DNA of 64,000 nt. Source: Paraburkholderia aspalathi (GTDB lineage: Bacteria > Pseudomonadota > Gammaproteobacteria > Burkholderiales > Burkholderiaceae). The position numbers and the translations under genes are program-made. Below the pieces are notes generated by a model. The model saw only the letters and a program-made list of their open reading frames with translations. It was not told the DNA's origin and searched no databases. The stretch lies in NCBI RefSeq assembly GCF_900116445.1, contig NZ_FPBH01000007.1, positions 124,001 through 188,000 of the forward strand, given 5' to 3'. Shown piece by piece: positions 54,884-63,781 of the stretch (positions are counted from its first letter, which is position 1; each line of letters opens with the position of its first letter).

Positions 54884-55873
54884 ATGAGTGAAAGAAGATC
54901 GCGCGCGTCCCAGCAGGACGAGACAAGCGCTCCGGTGATCGTGCGCCGCTCGAAGAAGGGTGGCGACCATGGCGCCCACCACGGCGGCGCATGGAAAATC
55001 GCCTACGCCGACTTCGTCACCGCGATGATGGCGTTCTTCCTGCTGATGTGGCTGCTCGGTTCGACGTCCAAGTACGACAAGCAGGGCATCGAAGACTATT
55101 TCAACACCCCGCTGTCGAGCCTGCTCGGCGGCAACGAGGGCACGGCAGCGGCCCGTCCGAACGTCATCCAGGGCGGCGGCCGCGACATCACCGACAGCCG
55201 TCCCGGCGACGGCAAGAAAACCCAGACCGAACCCACACCACCGGCGAAGGTCCCACCGATCGTGGCCCCCGCCGACGCGGCACGGCTTCAGCAATTGAAA
55301 GAGAAGCTCACCGCTTTGATCGAACAGAGCCCGGTGCTGAAGACATTCAAGGATCAGATCCGCATTTCGATCACGAACGAGGGTTTGCGCATCGAGATCG
55401 TCGATTCACAGAATCGTCCGATGTTTCCGTCCGGCAGTTCAAAGTTGCAGCCTTACGCCGTGACGATCCTGACGCAAATCGGCGCCGCGCTCAACGACGT
55501 GGAGAACCGCATTTCGATAGCCGGCCACACCGACGCGGTGCCGTACACGGCCGGCCCAGAGGGCTACTCAAACTGAGAGCTTTCGTCTGAGCGGGCCAAC
55601 GCCGCACGCCGCGCGTTGGTAGCAGGCGGCATGCACGGCGAGAAGCTGCTGCAGGTGCGCGGACTCGCCGATGTGTTGCCGCTAAACAGCAACGTCGCCG
55701 ACGAGCCGACCAATCGGCGCATCAGTATCCTTGTACTGAACAAGGCCGCGGAACTCGCGTTCTTCCACGACGGCGGCCGCACGACGATTGATGAAGCGTC
55801 GCCCGCAAGTTCGGCTATACCCGAAGTAGTGAGCCGTTTGCAGCCGGTCAGCGTTTCACATAGCACGCCGTAG
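54884..55873 (+). pseudogene. motB: Flagellar stator motB interrupted by an in-frame TGA
   Basis: MotB anchors the stator to peptidoglycan. The N-terminus has the plug/helix segment WKIAYADFVTAMMAFFLLMW, with the proton-carrying aspartate at D43, and the OmpA-like domain SIAGHTDAVPYTAGPEGYSN ends at residue 230. Codon 231 is TGA (55574-55576). The same frame then continues as ELSSERANAARRALVAGG, RGLADVLPL and PTNRRISILVLNKAAE to a natural stop at 55873. Family members have a Trp here (SNWELS), so one G-to-A change explains it. Without readthrough the product lacks about a third of its peptidoglycan-binding domain and would not be functional. Confidence 0.9.
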
Positions 55874-55977
55874 AATTTTTATTGGGCAGAGGTTGAGTCC
55901 GGATCGACTTCGACCTCGGTTCACGCGATTTTTCGCACTTGCTGCAAAGCGAATGTGGTGTGTATAGAATCATTCGC

Positions 55978-56661
55978 ATGCGCCCTGCCCCACATCATCA
56001 CCATGAGCCCGAGCTTCCGCTCCATACGCCCAGCGTCTCGTCTGTGACGCCGGCGGCGATCATTGCCGTAATCGCGTGGATTTCGATCGTTGCGCAAGCC
56101 GATTTGACGATCGACCGCACGCTAGCCCGCGGGCTCGGCGTGCTCGATGGGGTTGCGCGGATGAGCAGTTACCTCACCAATCTAACCGTATTAGCGTGCG
56201 CGGTCTGTTTTACCTGCGTAGCGTTACGAAGGCGCAGTCCGGTAATCGTGCATTTTTTTCGACAGCCCACCGTCGTGACCGCGGTCGTTGTCTACATGGC
56301 ATTTGTGGGGATCGCCTACAACCTGCTTCTACGCGGAATGTGGTCACCGAGGGCGTACAGGCTGCTGCTCAACGAATCGTTGCACAGCCTTTTACCGATG
56401 CTGGCGGTGCTTTACTGGGTGTTATTCGTACCGCGATTCCATTTGCGGCTACGGCATTGCCTGCTGTGGCTGATCTATCCTGTCGCGTACCTCGCCATTA
56501 CCTTCTGGCGCGGCAGTTTGTCAGACTTTTATCCGTATCCTTTCATCAACGTCGACGTGCTTGGCGTCAGACACGTTGTCGTCAATTCCGCCCTACTGTT
56601 CGGCGGATTTTTGACATTGATGGCCGTATTCGTGGGGATTAACTTTCGGCGTAGACGCTAA
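55978..56661 (+). CDS. Pr6Pr-family integral membrane protein
   Basis: A 227-residue protein with about six hydrophobic helices, a histidine-rich N-terminus (HHHHE) and the features SSYLTNLTVLACAVCF and PYPFINVDVLGVRHVV that mark the Pr6Pr family (distantly related to eukaryotic AIG1/FAR-17a). Function unknown. ATG 55978 is used. It lies about 100 bp after the motB remnant, on the same strand, but base composition and a gap suggest an independent unit. Confidence 0.75.
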   Translation: MRPAPHHHHEPELPLHTPSVSSVTPAAIIAVIAWISIVAQADLTIDRTLARGLGVLDGVARMSSYLTNLTVLACAVCFTCVALRRRSPVIVHFFRQPTVVTAVVVYMAFVGIAYNLLLRGMWSPRAYRLLLNESLHSLLPMLAVLYWVLFVPRFHLRLRHCLLWLIYPVAYLAITFWRGSLSDFYPYPFINVDVLGVRHVVVNSALLFGGFLTLMAVFVGINFRRRR

Positions 56662-57014
56662 CAAGGAGCACGCCGCAGCATCCGCCGCACCCCGACGAGA
56701 CAAGCTCCAAATACCGAATGGTTTTTGAACAACTCTTCGGCGCGCGCAGCGCCGCCGGAAGTATGACGCCCTTGTCACAAGCGCATGTAGTGGCACGAAC
56801 ACAGATTCCAGTCGCACCACTACCCTGCGCGAGCTGCGGGCCCCGCTTAGCAGGGGCTTCTAGCCGCTTTCTTTTGCCTACTTTTCTTTGCGGCGGCAAA
56901 GAAAAGTCGGTGCCGCCCCGCACAGGGGCAACACTAATAGACCACTAACAATTCAAGGAAAGGCCAACGCCGCCGGAGCAACCACCCCAGCAGCGTCAGC
57001 CACGCCAAACAACA
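56662..57014. repeat. Intergenic region with a dispersed-repeat-like hairpin element
   Basis: No gene is seen. At 56880-56907 a perfect 12-bp inverted repeat (ACTTTTCTTTGC and GCAAAGAAAAGT, loop GGCG) is flanked by a GC-rich imperfect hairpin at about 56839-56857 (GCCCCGC with GCAGGGGC) and by GCCGCCCCGCACAGGGGC. I recognise this composite as very similar to a short element that recurs between genes in Burkholderia-group genomes; copy number here cannot be checked. Confidence 0.6.
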
Positions 57015-58496
57015 TCAAACCGCCGCCACAACCCTGCGCGGCGACAAAACCGACACAACAAAACTAACAACAACATTCGCGGCGAGCGCAATCAACCCGA
57101 TATAAACCGGATAAACAGCATCACCGACATGCAAAGCAAACACCGGCTTGAGCCCTTGAGAAATAGCAAGCCCGGTCCCAAGCACGATCCCGACCAGCCA
57201 CCCAAGAAACAACCCCGTCGTATTCAACCGCCGCGTATACAACGAAAACACAATAGCCGGGAAAATCTGCAAAATCCAAACCCCACCCAGCAACTGCAAA
57301 TCAATCGCATACTGCGTAGGCAAGAACACGATAAACAACAGCGCCCCAAACTTAACAACGAGCGAAACAATCTTCGCCGTAGAAGCCTCCGCCTCAGGCG
57401 TGATACCCGGCGAAACAAGAGGACGCCACAAATTGCGAGTGAACAGATTAGCCGCCCCAATCGACATGATCGCGGCGGGCACCAAAGCGCTAATCGCGAT
57501 AGCAGCAGCCGCAAAACCAACAAACCACGACGGAAACAGCGTGTTAAACAGCGCCGGCACCATATCCGACGCCGACTTCACATGCACACCGGCCGCAATC
57601 GCCATATACCCAAGCAACGCAATCAGCCCCAGCAACAACGTATAAGCCGGCAGGAAAATCGCATTCTTGCGCACCGTATTAGCCGAGGAGGACGACAAGA
57701 CTGCGGTCATCGTATGCGGATACATAAACGCCGCCAGTGCCGACCCTAACGCAAGCGAAGCATAAGCAGTGAACTGCGTCGGCTTCAGAATGATCCCGGT
57801 TGCGCCGCCCTTGGCCTTGAAATACGTATCGGCCGCATCGAACACATGCGCATAGCCGCCGAGCTTCGCCGGAATCAGCCAGACCGCCGCGATCACGACG
57901 ATATAGATCATGATGTCCTTGACGAACGCGATCATCGCCGGCGCCCGCAAGCCGCTTGCATACGTGTACAGCGCAAGAATCACGAAGGCGACGATCAGCG
58001 GCATCTCGCCGGTGACGCCGAGCCCCTTGATCACCACCTGCATGCCCACCAGTTGCAGCGCGATATACGGCATCGTCGCGACAATGCCGGTCAATGCAAC
58101 CGCAGCCGGGAACCACTTGCCGCCGTATTCACCCTGCACGTAGTCCGCCGCCGTGATGTGATCCTTCGCCTTCGCGATCTTCCACAGCTTCGGCATCACC
58201 GCGAACACGAACGGATAGACGATGATCGTGTACGGGAGCGCAAAGAAGCCATACGCGCCCACCGAATACACCAGCGCGGGCACCGCGATCACGGTATAGG
58301 CGGTATAGAAATCGCCACCCACGAGGAACCACGAAATCAACGTGCCGAACTGGCGGCCACCCAGGCCCCACTCATGCAATTGCGTCAGATCGCCCCGCTT
58401 CCAGCGCGCGGCAAAAAAACCGATAACGGTGACGAGAACAAAGAATGCGATAAAGACGGTCATCGCAACCGGGTTCACAGGAGTGACATCGCTCAT
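57015..58496 (-). CDS. Sodium:solute symporter (SSS), MctP-like monocarboxylate type
   Basis: A 493-residue 13-helix symporter of the SSS family. The first helices and HEWGLGGRQFGTLISWFLVGGDFYTAYT match the group paired with a DUF3311 partner; characterised relatives such as Rhizobium MctP carry pyruvate, lactate or alanine. The last hydrophobic segment is VYIGLIALAANVVVSFVVS. The start ATG 58496 overlaps the DUF3311 stop by four bases. A divergent two-component system lies beyond the DUF3311 gene and may control it, as MctSR does for MctP; substrate is inferred. Confidence 0.88.
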   Translation of the reverse strand: MSDVTPVNPVAMTVFIAFFVLVTVIGFFAARWKRGDLTQLHEWGLGGRQFGTLISWFLVGGDFYTAYTVIAVPALVYSVGAYGFFALPYTIIVYPFVFAVMPKLWKIAKAKDHITAADYVQGEYGGKWFPAAVALTGIVATMPYIALQLVGMQVVIKGLGVTGEMPLIVAFVILALYTYASGLRAPAMIAFVKDIMIYIVVIAAVWLIPAKLGGYAHVFDAADTYFKAKGGATGIILKPTQFTAYASLALGSALAAFMYPHTMTAVLSSSSANTVRKNAIFLPAYTLLLGLIALLGYMAIAAGVHVKSASDMVPALFNTLFPSWFVGFAAAAIAISALVPAAIMSIGAANLFTRNLWRPLVSPGITPEAEASTAKIVSLVVKFGALLFIVFLPTQYAIDLQLLGGVWILQIFPAIVFSLYTRRLNTTGLFLGWLVGIVLGTGLAISQGLKPVFALHVGDAVYPVYIGLIALAANVVVSFVVSVLSPRRVVAAV

Positions 58497-58696
58497 TTGA
58501 CACCTCGGTACACGACGTAAATCAGTAGCGAGGTCAACGGAACCCACAAGAACTGATACCAGTAGAAGAACGGAAAGCCGGCGAACGAGGGCCGCGTGTC
58601 GTTATAGAACGGCAACCACAGCAACGCAATGTACGGGATCAGCAGGATGAGCCATAGCCATGAACGGCCGGCAGATTGGGAGGTCTCCACAAACAT
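58493..58696 (-). CDS. DUF3311 small membrane protein
   Basis: A 67-residue protein with two membrane helices (WLWLILLIPYIALLWLPFY, and FLWVPLTSLLIYVVY), encoded directly before the sodium:solute symporter with an ATGA overlap. Such DUF3311 subunits are regular partners of this SSS subgroup and may help assembly or activity, as in YhdT-PanF or CstA-like pairs. First gene of the leftward unit. Confidence 0.88.
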   Translation of the reverse strand: MFVETSQSAGRSWLWLILLIPYIALLWLPFYNDTRPSFAGFPFFYWYQFLWVPLTSLLIYVVYRGVK

Positions 58697-58898
58697 CTCC
58701 TAGGTCTATTATTGAAACCGCGCGCCATGACTTGTGGTCGAGCACGCGGAAAACCGGTTACCTGAAATTAGACGGCAAAACCGGGTTCTGCTTTTGCAAC
58801 TGTGCGCCGCACCATTGCGCGCCGGAAGGCGCGGTGCGTCGTGGGGATGTAGTATTCGCCTTCGTGAACGCTCTCACAAGCGCGCAACTACGTAAGCC

Positions 58899-58920
58899 GG
58901 CTACGTAATATTACGTAGCC
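58899..58920. promoter_or_regulatory. 22-bp perfect palindrome upstream of the histidine kinase gene
   Basis: The left arm is GGCTACGTAAT and the right arm is its exact complement in reverse. Another half-site CTACGTAA begins at 58888. It ends 20 bases before the kinase start, between the divergent symporter and kinase units, and is a strong operator candidate for the response regulator. Confidence 0.7.
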
Positions 58921-58940
58921 TGTCGGCCGTCCTGTCTACG

Positions 58941-60356
58941 ATGAAACTCAAAGCAAAGATTGTCCTGCTGGCGATCGTTCCCTTTCTGGCGGCCATCGCC
59001 AGCATTGAAATTGGCGTGCGCCAGGAAGCCACGGCGCTCGCCGAGACGCAACACGCGACCACCCAGGCCGCGTACATGGCCAGCAAGGAAATCGAACTCA
59101 AGCACTACGTCGAGCTCGCGACCACGGCGATCGCCCCGCTCTACAACGCCGGCCAGGACAACGCGCGTGATGACGCAATGCTGCGCACCCGCGCGCTCGA
59201 TATCCTCGAGAAAATGGATTTCGGCAAGGACGGCTACTTCTTCGTCTATGACATGCACGGCCGTTCGCTGATGCATCCGCGCGAACCCGACCTCGTCGGA
59301 CGCGATCTCTGGGAGCTGCGCGATCCGCAAGGCAAGCTGACGATCCAGCAATTGCTCGCCGCGGCCACGCGCGGCGGCGGCTATGTGCGCTATGTGTGGC
59401 ATCGTCCGTCGACGGGCAAGCTCGCGTCGAAACTGGGTTACGTGGTGCCGCTCGAACGCTGGGGCTGGATGATCGGCACCGGCATCTATCTCGACGACGT
59501 CGACGCCACGCTCGCGGACATCGATCAGCGCGCGGCGGCCAACATCGACCGCACGATGCAGTGGATCGATGCCATCGCACTCGCCGGGCTCGCGGTGATC
59601 GCATTGTGTGCGCTCGTGCTCAACGTCACCGAATATCGCAGTGCTGATGCAAAACTGAAGCGGCTCGCGCAGCAGGTGGTCGACTCTCAGGAAAATGAAC
59701 GGGCACGCCTGTCGCGTGAATTGCACGACGGCATTAGTCAGATGATGGTCTCCGTGAAGCTGCTGCTCGAATCGGCGTTGGCGCGCTTCGAACGCAGCGA
59801 TGTGCGCGTGCCTGCGGCGGAAGCCGCGCTATCAACTAGCGTGGCGCGCATCGGCGAGACCTTGCGTGAAGTGCGCCGTATTTCTCACGCGCTGCGTCCG
59901 TCGATGCTCGATGACCTGGGCGTTGCTGCCGCGCTAGAGCAACTCACGCGCGAGTTGAGCGACGAGTCCGGCATCGAGATCGGCTTCACGCAGATCGCCC
60001 ACACTCATGCAGCGGCTTTGCCGGAAGCGGTAAACACGGTCCTGTTCCGCATCGCCCAGGAAGCGCTAACGAACATCGTGCGGCACGCGCAGGCGTCCAG
60101 CGCGGCGCTATCGCTGGAAGTATCGAGCGACACCGTCACGCTGACGATTTCGGACAACGGACGCGGTTTCGACGTGGCGCACGCACTTGTCAATCCACGC
60201 GCAGGCGTGGGTCTGCGCAATATGCGCGAGCGGCTGGACACATTGGGCGGCAAGCTGTCGCTCAGCTCGCAAGCCGGTCATACGATCGTGACCGCGCGCG
60301 TGCCAGTCGTTGCCTCTGCGCTTCAATCGCCGGCCTTGCAGGAAACCTCGCTATGA
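58941..60356 (+). CDS. Sensor histidine kinase, Cache domain, NarL-type (HisKA_3)
   Basis: A 471-residue membrane sensor kinase. Helix 1 spans about residues 6-24, a single Cache domain follows (GKDGYFFVYDMHGRSLMHPREP, then WGWMIGTGIYLDDV), helix 2 is near 208-228, and the dimerisation domain holds the phospho-accepting histidine in LSRELHDGISQ. The ATPase part has EALTNIVRHAQAS (N-box), ISDNGRGFD and GVGLRNMRER. Its stop overlaps the response regulator start by four bases. This single Cache type often senses short organic acids, fitting the divergent symporter. Confidence 0.94.
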   Translation: MKLKAKIVLLAIVPFLAAIASIEIGVRQEATALAETQHATTQAAYMASKEIELKHYVELATTAIAPLYNAGQDNARDDAMLRTRALDILEKMDFGKDGYFFVYDMHGRSLMHPREPDLVGRDLWELRDPQGKLTIQQLLAAATRGGGYVRYVWHRPSTGKLASKLGYVVPLERWGWMIGTGIYLDDVDATLADIDQRAAANIDRTMQWIDAIALAGLAVIALCALVLNVTEYRSADAKLKRLAQQVVDSQENERARLSRELHDGISQMMVSVKLLLESALARFERSDVRVPAAEAALSTSVARIGETLREVRRISHALRPSMLDDLGVAAALEQLTRELSDESGIEIGFTQIAHTHAAALPEAVNTVLFRIAQEALTNIVRHAQASSAALSLEVSSDTVTLTISDNGRGFDVAHALVNPRAGVGLRNMRERLDTLGGKLSLSSQAGHTIVTARVPVVASALQSPALQETSL

Positions 60357-61000
60357 ACGACATGTCACTCGCCATCGCACGTCTGATTCTGGTCGACGAC
60401 CACCCGCTGGTACGCGATGGTCTGCGCGCGAGACTCGAAGCCGTGCGCAACATCGAGATCGTCGGCGAAGCGGGCAACGCCCAGGAAGCACTCGCGCTCG
60501 CCGCCAGCCAGGAGCCACATCTGGTGCTGATGGATGTCGGCATGAACGGAATGAACGGCATCGCGCTGGCCGGCATGTTTCATGAGCGCTTCCCGGCGAT
60601 ACGCGTGCTGATGCTTTCCATGCACGACAACCTCGAGTACGTGACCCAGGCCGTGCGCGCAGGGGCCAGCGGTTATGTGCTCAAGGACTCGCCCGCCACC
60701 GAAATCATTCAGGCAATCGGCGCGGTGCTGGAGGGCAAGACGTTTTTCAGCGCGGGACTGGGCGCTCGATTGATCCAGGCATCGGCGACGCAATCACCGA
60801 TTGAAAGACTCACGCCGCGCGAGCGCGATATTCTCGATGCACTCGCGGAAGGTCTCTCGAGCAAGCAGATCGCTCAACGCAACGATCTCTCGGTGCGCAC
60901 GGTGGAAACGCATCGGTTGAATCTGAAGCGCAAGCTCGATATCGAAGGCCAGGCTGAGCTGATCAAGTTCGCCGTTGAAAATCGTCGCAAGAGTCAGTGA
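60353..61000 (+). CDS. Response regulator, NarL/FixJ (LuxR-type HTH) family
   Basis: A 215-residue response regulator. Receiver domain: acidic pair in LVDDHPLVRDG, phospho-acceptor D61 in LVLMDVGMNGMNG, and lysine K111 in GYVLKDSPA. The C-terminal LuxR helix-turn-helix is LTPRERDILDALAEGLSSKQIAQ, then RTVETHRLNLKRKLDI. It partners the kinase encoded just upstream by overlap. Likely target is the palindrome between the kinase and the symporter unit, which would give autoregulation and symporter control. Confidence 0.95.
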   Translation: MNDMSLAIARLILVDDHPLVRDGLRARLEAVRNIEIVGEAGNAQEALALAASQEPHLVLMDVGMNGMNGIALAGMFHERFPAIRVLMLSMHDNLEYVTQAVRAGASGYVLKDSPATEIIQAIGAVLEGKTFFSAGLGARLIQASATQSPIERLTPRERDILDALAEGLSSKQIAQRNDLSVRTVETHRLNLKRKLDIEGQAELIKFAVENRRKSQ

Positions 61001-61023
61001 GGTTTAGAGGCGCCGCTGCATAA

Positions 61024-61043
61024 TCTCGACTGGGTAGTCGAGA
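61024..61043. terminator. Perfect hairpin after the response regulator gene
   Basis: TCTCGACT and AGTCGAGA flank GGGT, 23 bases after the response regulator stop. A T-run is missing, so a terminator role is tentative. Confidence 0.4.
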
Positions 61044-61096
61044 ATCCAAACCGTCGATCCGTCTGCCCCACGCTCAAAATCCCGGAGCCCAAGACG

Positions 61097-61651
61097 ATGA
61101 AGCGCCTGATCCAACAGTACCTGGCAAGTCTGCTGATTTGCATGGCCGCGACGCATGCCCAAGCGCAAGCACAAGCACAAGCAGCGCGCGTCAATCGCGG
61201 CCACGATCCGTTCTTTCAGATATCCAAAGCGATCAGCGACTGCCCGGTGCCCTTAGGCCCACTCGAGACCGAGCAGGAGTGGCTCGACGATAGTCATTAC
61301 CGGATCGAGCGCGGCAATAGCTGCTGGGTGGAAGGCCGTTGCCGGCTGTCAAACGCGTATCTCTACGACGCGGAAATTGCCGACGCCGTCCAGCGGCGTC
61401 TCACCAACATCAATTACGCCACCCACTGGCGCGAACAGTCGACGCTGTGGCTCACGCTGCAACGCCGCTTCATCTACGTACAAGGCTGCGTCGCACCAGG
61501 CTTCGACAAACAGACATTCCTCACGGAACTCGCGAAAACCGCGGACGTCGATCGCGTGATCGACGACACCACAACCAACCCGCGCGCCGCGTCGCTACCT
61601 TATAAAACGCTGGCAGATCCTGAGAAGCCCGTGATCGATCCCGGCAACTAG
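61097..61651 (+). CDS. Secreted protein with possible BON-like domain
   Basis: A 184-residue exported protein. The signal peptide ends within MAATHAQAQAQAQAA, where a 6-bp repeat (caagca/caagcg) encodes alternating Gln-Ala. The mature part has four cysteines (SDCPVP, SCWVEGRC, QGCVAP) and the segment YDAEIADAVQRRLTNI followed by LTLQRRFIYVQGCV, which resembles the helix-strand pattern of a BON domain. GGAG precedes the ATG. Function unknown. Confidence 0.65.
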   Translation: MKRLIQQYLASLLICMAATHAQAQAQAQAARVNRGHDPFFQISKAISDCPVPLGPLETEQEWLDDSHYRIERGNSCWVEGRCRLSNAYLYDAEIADAVQRRLTNINYATHWREQSTLWLTLQRRFIYVQGCVAPGFDKQTFLTELAKTADVDRVIDDTTTNPRAASLPYKTLADPEKPVIDPGN

Positions 61652-61824
61652 CCGCGCACGAAAAAACACACAAAGCAGCACCCGGAGTTGCGTCGTGCGT
61701 TATATCGCCCATCACGCTTTAACACCTATATCGACAATCAAACATAGCAACGCAGAAATCGATCTTTGGCCACTCTCGCGTCATTGCTAACATCGGCGAC
61801 CCGACATATCCGGTCAGCACAACA

Positions 61825-63774
61825 ATGACAACACGACGATCGCAACGCCCCACTCTTCGTCTCGGCATAATCGGCGCGGCCGTCGCCAGCCTCGTCGTAC
61901 TCGCTTCCTGCGGCGACGACAAGCCGCCCGGACCGACGGCGTCCGCGCCGGTGGCCGCGCAAAAGCGCCCGAACATTCTCTACATCATGGCCGACGACCT
62001 CGGCTATTCCGACATCCATGCCTTCGGTGGCGAAATCAATACGCCCAACCTCGACGCTCTGGTCCAGTCGGGCCGCATCCTGACGAATCACCATACCGGC
62101 ACCGTCTGCGCGATCACGCGCTCCATGCTGATCTCCGGCACTGATCACCATCTGGTCGGCGAGGGGACGATGGGTGTGCCGACCGACGAACGCAAAGGCC
62201 TGCCCGGCTATGAAGGTTATTTGAACGACCGCGCGTTGTCGGTCGCGCAATTGTTGAAGGACGGCGGTTATCACACGTACATGGCCGGCAAGTGGCACAT
62301 CGGCTCCGGGATCGTCGGCAGCACGACCGGTGGCGGTCAGACGCCGGATCAATGGGGCTTCGAGCACAGCTACGCGCTGCTCGGCGGCGCCGCGACCAAT
62401 CACTTTGCTCACGAACTGGCGAATTCGCAGAACTACACCGAAGACGGCAAGTACGTGCAACCCGGTCAGCCTGGACAACCGGGCGGCGCAGGCGGCAGCC
62501 CCGCCGTGTTCTATTCAACAGACTTCTACACGCAACGTTTGATCTCGTACATCGACTCGAACAAGGGCGACGGCAAGCCGTTCTTCGCCTACGCGGCCTA
62601 CACGTCGCCGCACTGGCCGCTGCAGGTTCCCGACCCGTATCTGCACAATTACGTCGGCAAATACGACGCCGGCTACGACGTGATCCGCAACGCGCGTATC
62701 GCGCGGCAAAAAACGCTCGGCATCATTCCGAATGACTTTGTGCCGTACGGCGGCGCATCGGAAACGCTCGTAGCGACAGCGGCCACGGCAAACAACGGCA
62801 CTGCCAACGCGAAATATGTAAGCGCCGTGCATAGCGCCGCGCAGGGCTATACCGACTACGGTCCCGGCACTGTGAACAAGACGTGGGCGAGCCTCTCGCC
62901 CGCCGAGAAGAAAGCCCAGGCGCGTTACATGGAAATCTACGCGGGCGTGGTCGAAAATCTCGACCACAACATCGGCCTGCTGATCCAGCATCTGGAGGAC
63001 ATCGGCGAGTACGACAACACCTTCATCATGTTCCAGTCGGACAATGGCGCCGAAGGCTGGCCGATCGACTCCGGCGCAGACCCGACCGCCACCGACACAG
63101 CGAATGCCGCCGACCCGGTCTATTCAACACTCGGCACCGACAACGGCAAGCAGAACGCGCAACGTCTGCAATACGGCTTGCGCTGGGCTGAAGTAAGCGC
63201 CACGCCGTTCCGTTTGACGAAGGGCTATTCCGGAGAAGGTGGCGTATCCACGCCATTGATCGTGCATCTGCCGGGTCAGACCACACAGAAGCCCACGCTG
63301 CGCGACTTCACGCATGTGACCGATAACACCGCCACATTCCTCGCCGTCGCACAGATCTCGCCGCCCACACAAGCTGCGCCGCCGCTGATCAATACGCTCA
63401 CCGGCGTCGATCAGAACAAGGGCAAGGTGGTCTACAACAATCGCTATGTGTATCCGATCACCGGGCAGTCGTTGCTGCCTTTGCTGAACGATCAGACCAC
63501 CGACGCCGTGCACACCGCGTCATTCGGCGACGAAGCCTACGGCCGCGGCTATCTGCGCAGCGCCGACGGCCGCTGGAAAGCCTTGTGGACAGAACCGCCG
63601 CTGGGTCCGGTGGACGGTCACTGGCAACTGTTCGACATGAGCGCCGACCGCGGCGAAACGCAGGACGTGTCAACGCAGAATCCGTCGGTAATCGACGGCC
63701 TCGTGCAGCAGTGGAACAGCTATATGAGCAGCGTCGGCGGTGTCGAGCCGTTGCGTCCGCGCGGCTACTACTGA
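61825..63774 (+). CDS. Sulfatase-family lipoprotein (arylsulfatase) with variant CAITR motif
   Basis: A 649-residue sulfatase fold anchored as a lipoprotein: lipobox LASC at residue 29. Metal-binding NILYIMADDLGYSD carries D57 and D58. The active-site cysteine that is normally converted to formylglycine lies in TVCAITRSML as C95-x-I97-x-R99, where the usual motif is C-x-P/A-x-R. Other blocks are YMAGKWHIG, FFAYAAYTSPHWPLQ and FQSDNGAEGW. A putative maturation partner may begin just downstream. Substrate could be a sulfate ester or a phosphonate-like analogue; this cannot be read off. Confidence 0.88.
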   Translation: MTTRRSQRPTLRLGIIGAAVASLVVLASCGDDKPPGPTASAPVAAQKRPNILYIMADDLGYSDIHAFGGEINTPNLDALVQSGRILTNHHTGTVCAITRSMLISGTDHHLVGEGTMGVPTDERKGLPGYEGYLNDRALSVAQLLKDGGYHTYMAGKWHIGSGIVGSTTGGGQTPDQWGFEHSYALLGGAATNHFAHELANSQNYTEDGKYVQPGQPGQPGGAGGSPAVFYSTDFYTQRLISYIDSNKGDGKPFFAYAAYTSPHWPLQVPDPYLHNYVGKYDAGYDVIRNARIARQKTLGIIPNDFVPYGGASETLVATAATANNGTANAKYVSAVHSAAQGYTDYGPGTVNKTWASLSPAEKKAQARYMEIYAGVVENLDHNIGLLIQHLEDIGEYDNTFIMFQSDNGAEGWPIDSGADPTATDTANAADPVYSTLGTDNGKQNAQRLQYGLRWAEVSATPFRLTKGYSGEGGVSTPLIVHLPGQTTQKPTLRDFTHVTDNTATFLAVAQISPPTQAAPPLINTLTGVDQNKGKVVYNNRYVYPITGQSLLPLLNDQTTDAVHTASFGDEAYGRGYLRSADGRWKALWTEPPLGPVDGHWQLFDMSADRGETQDVSTQNPSVIDGLVQQWNSYMSSVGGVEPLRPRGYY

Positions 63775-63781
63775 GCCCGCC

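Noticed and set aside
55574..55576. Frameshift in motB
   Set aside because: The sequence after the TGA continues in the same reading frame, so this is a nonsense codon rather than a frameshift.
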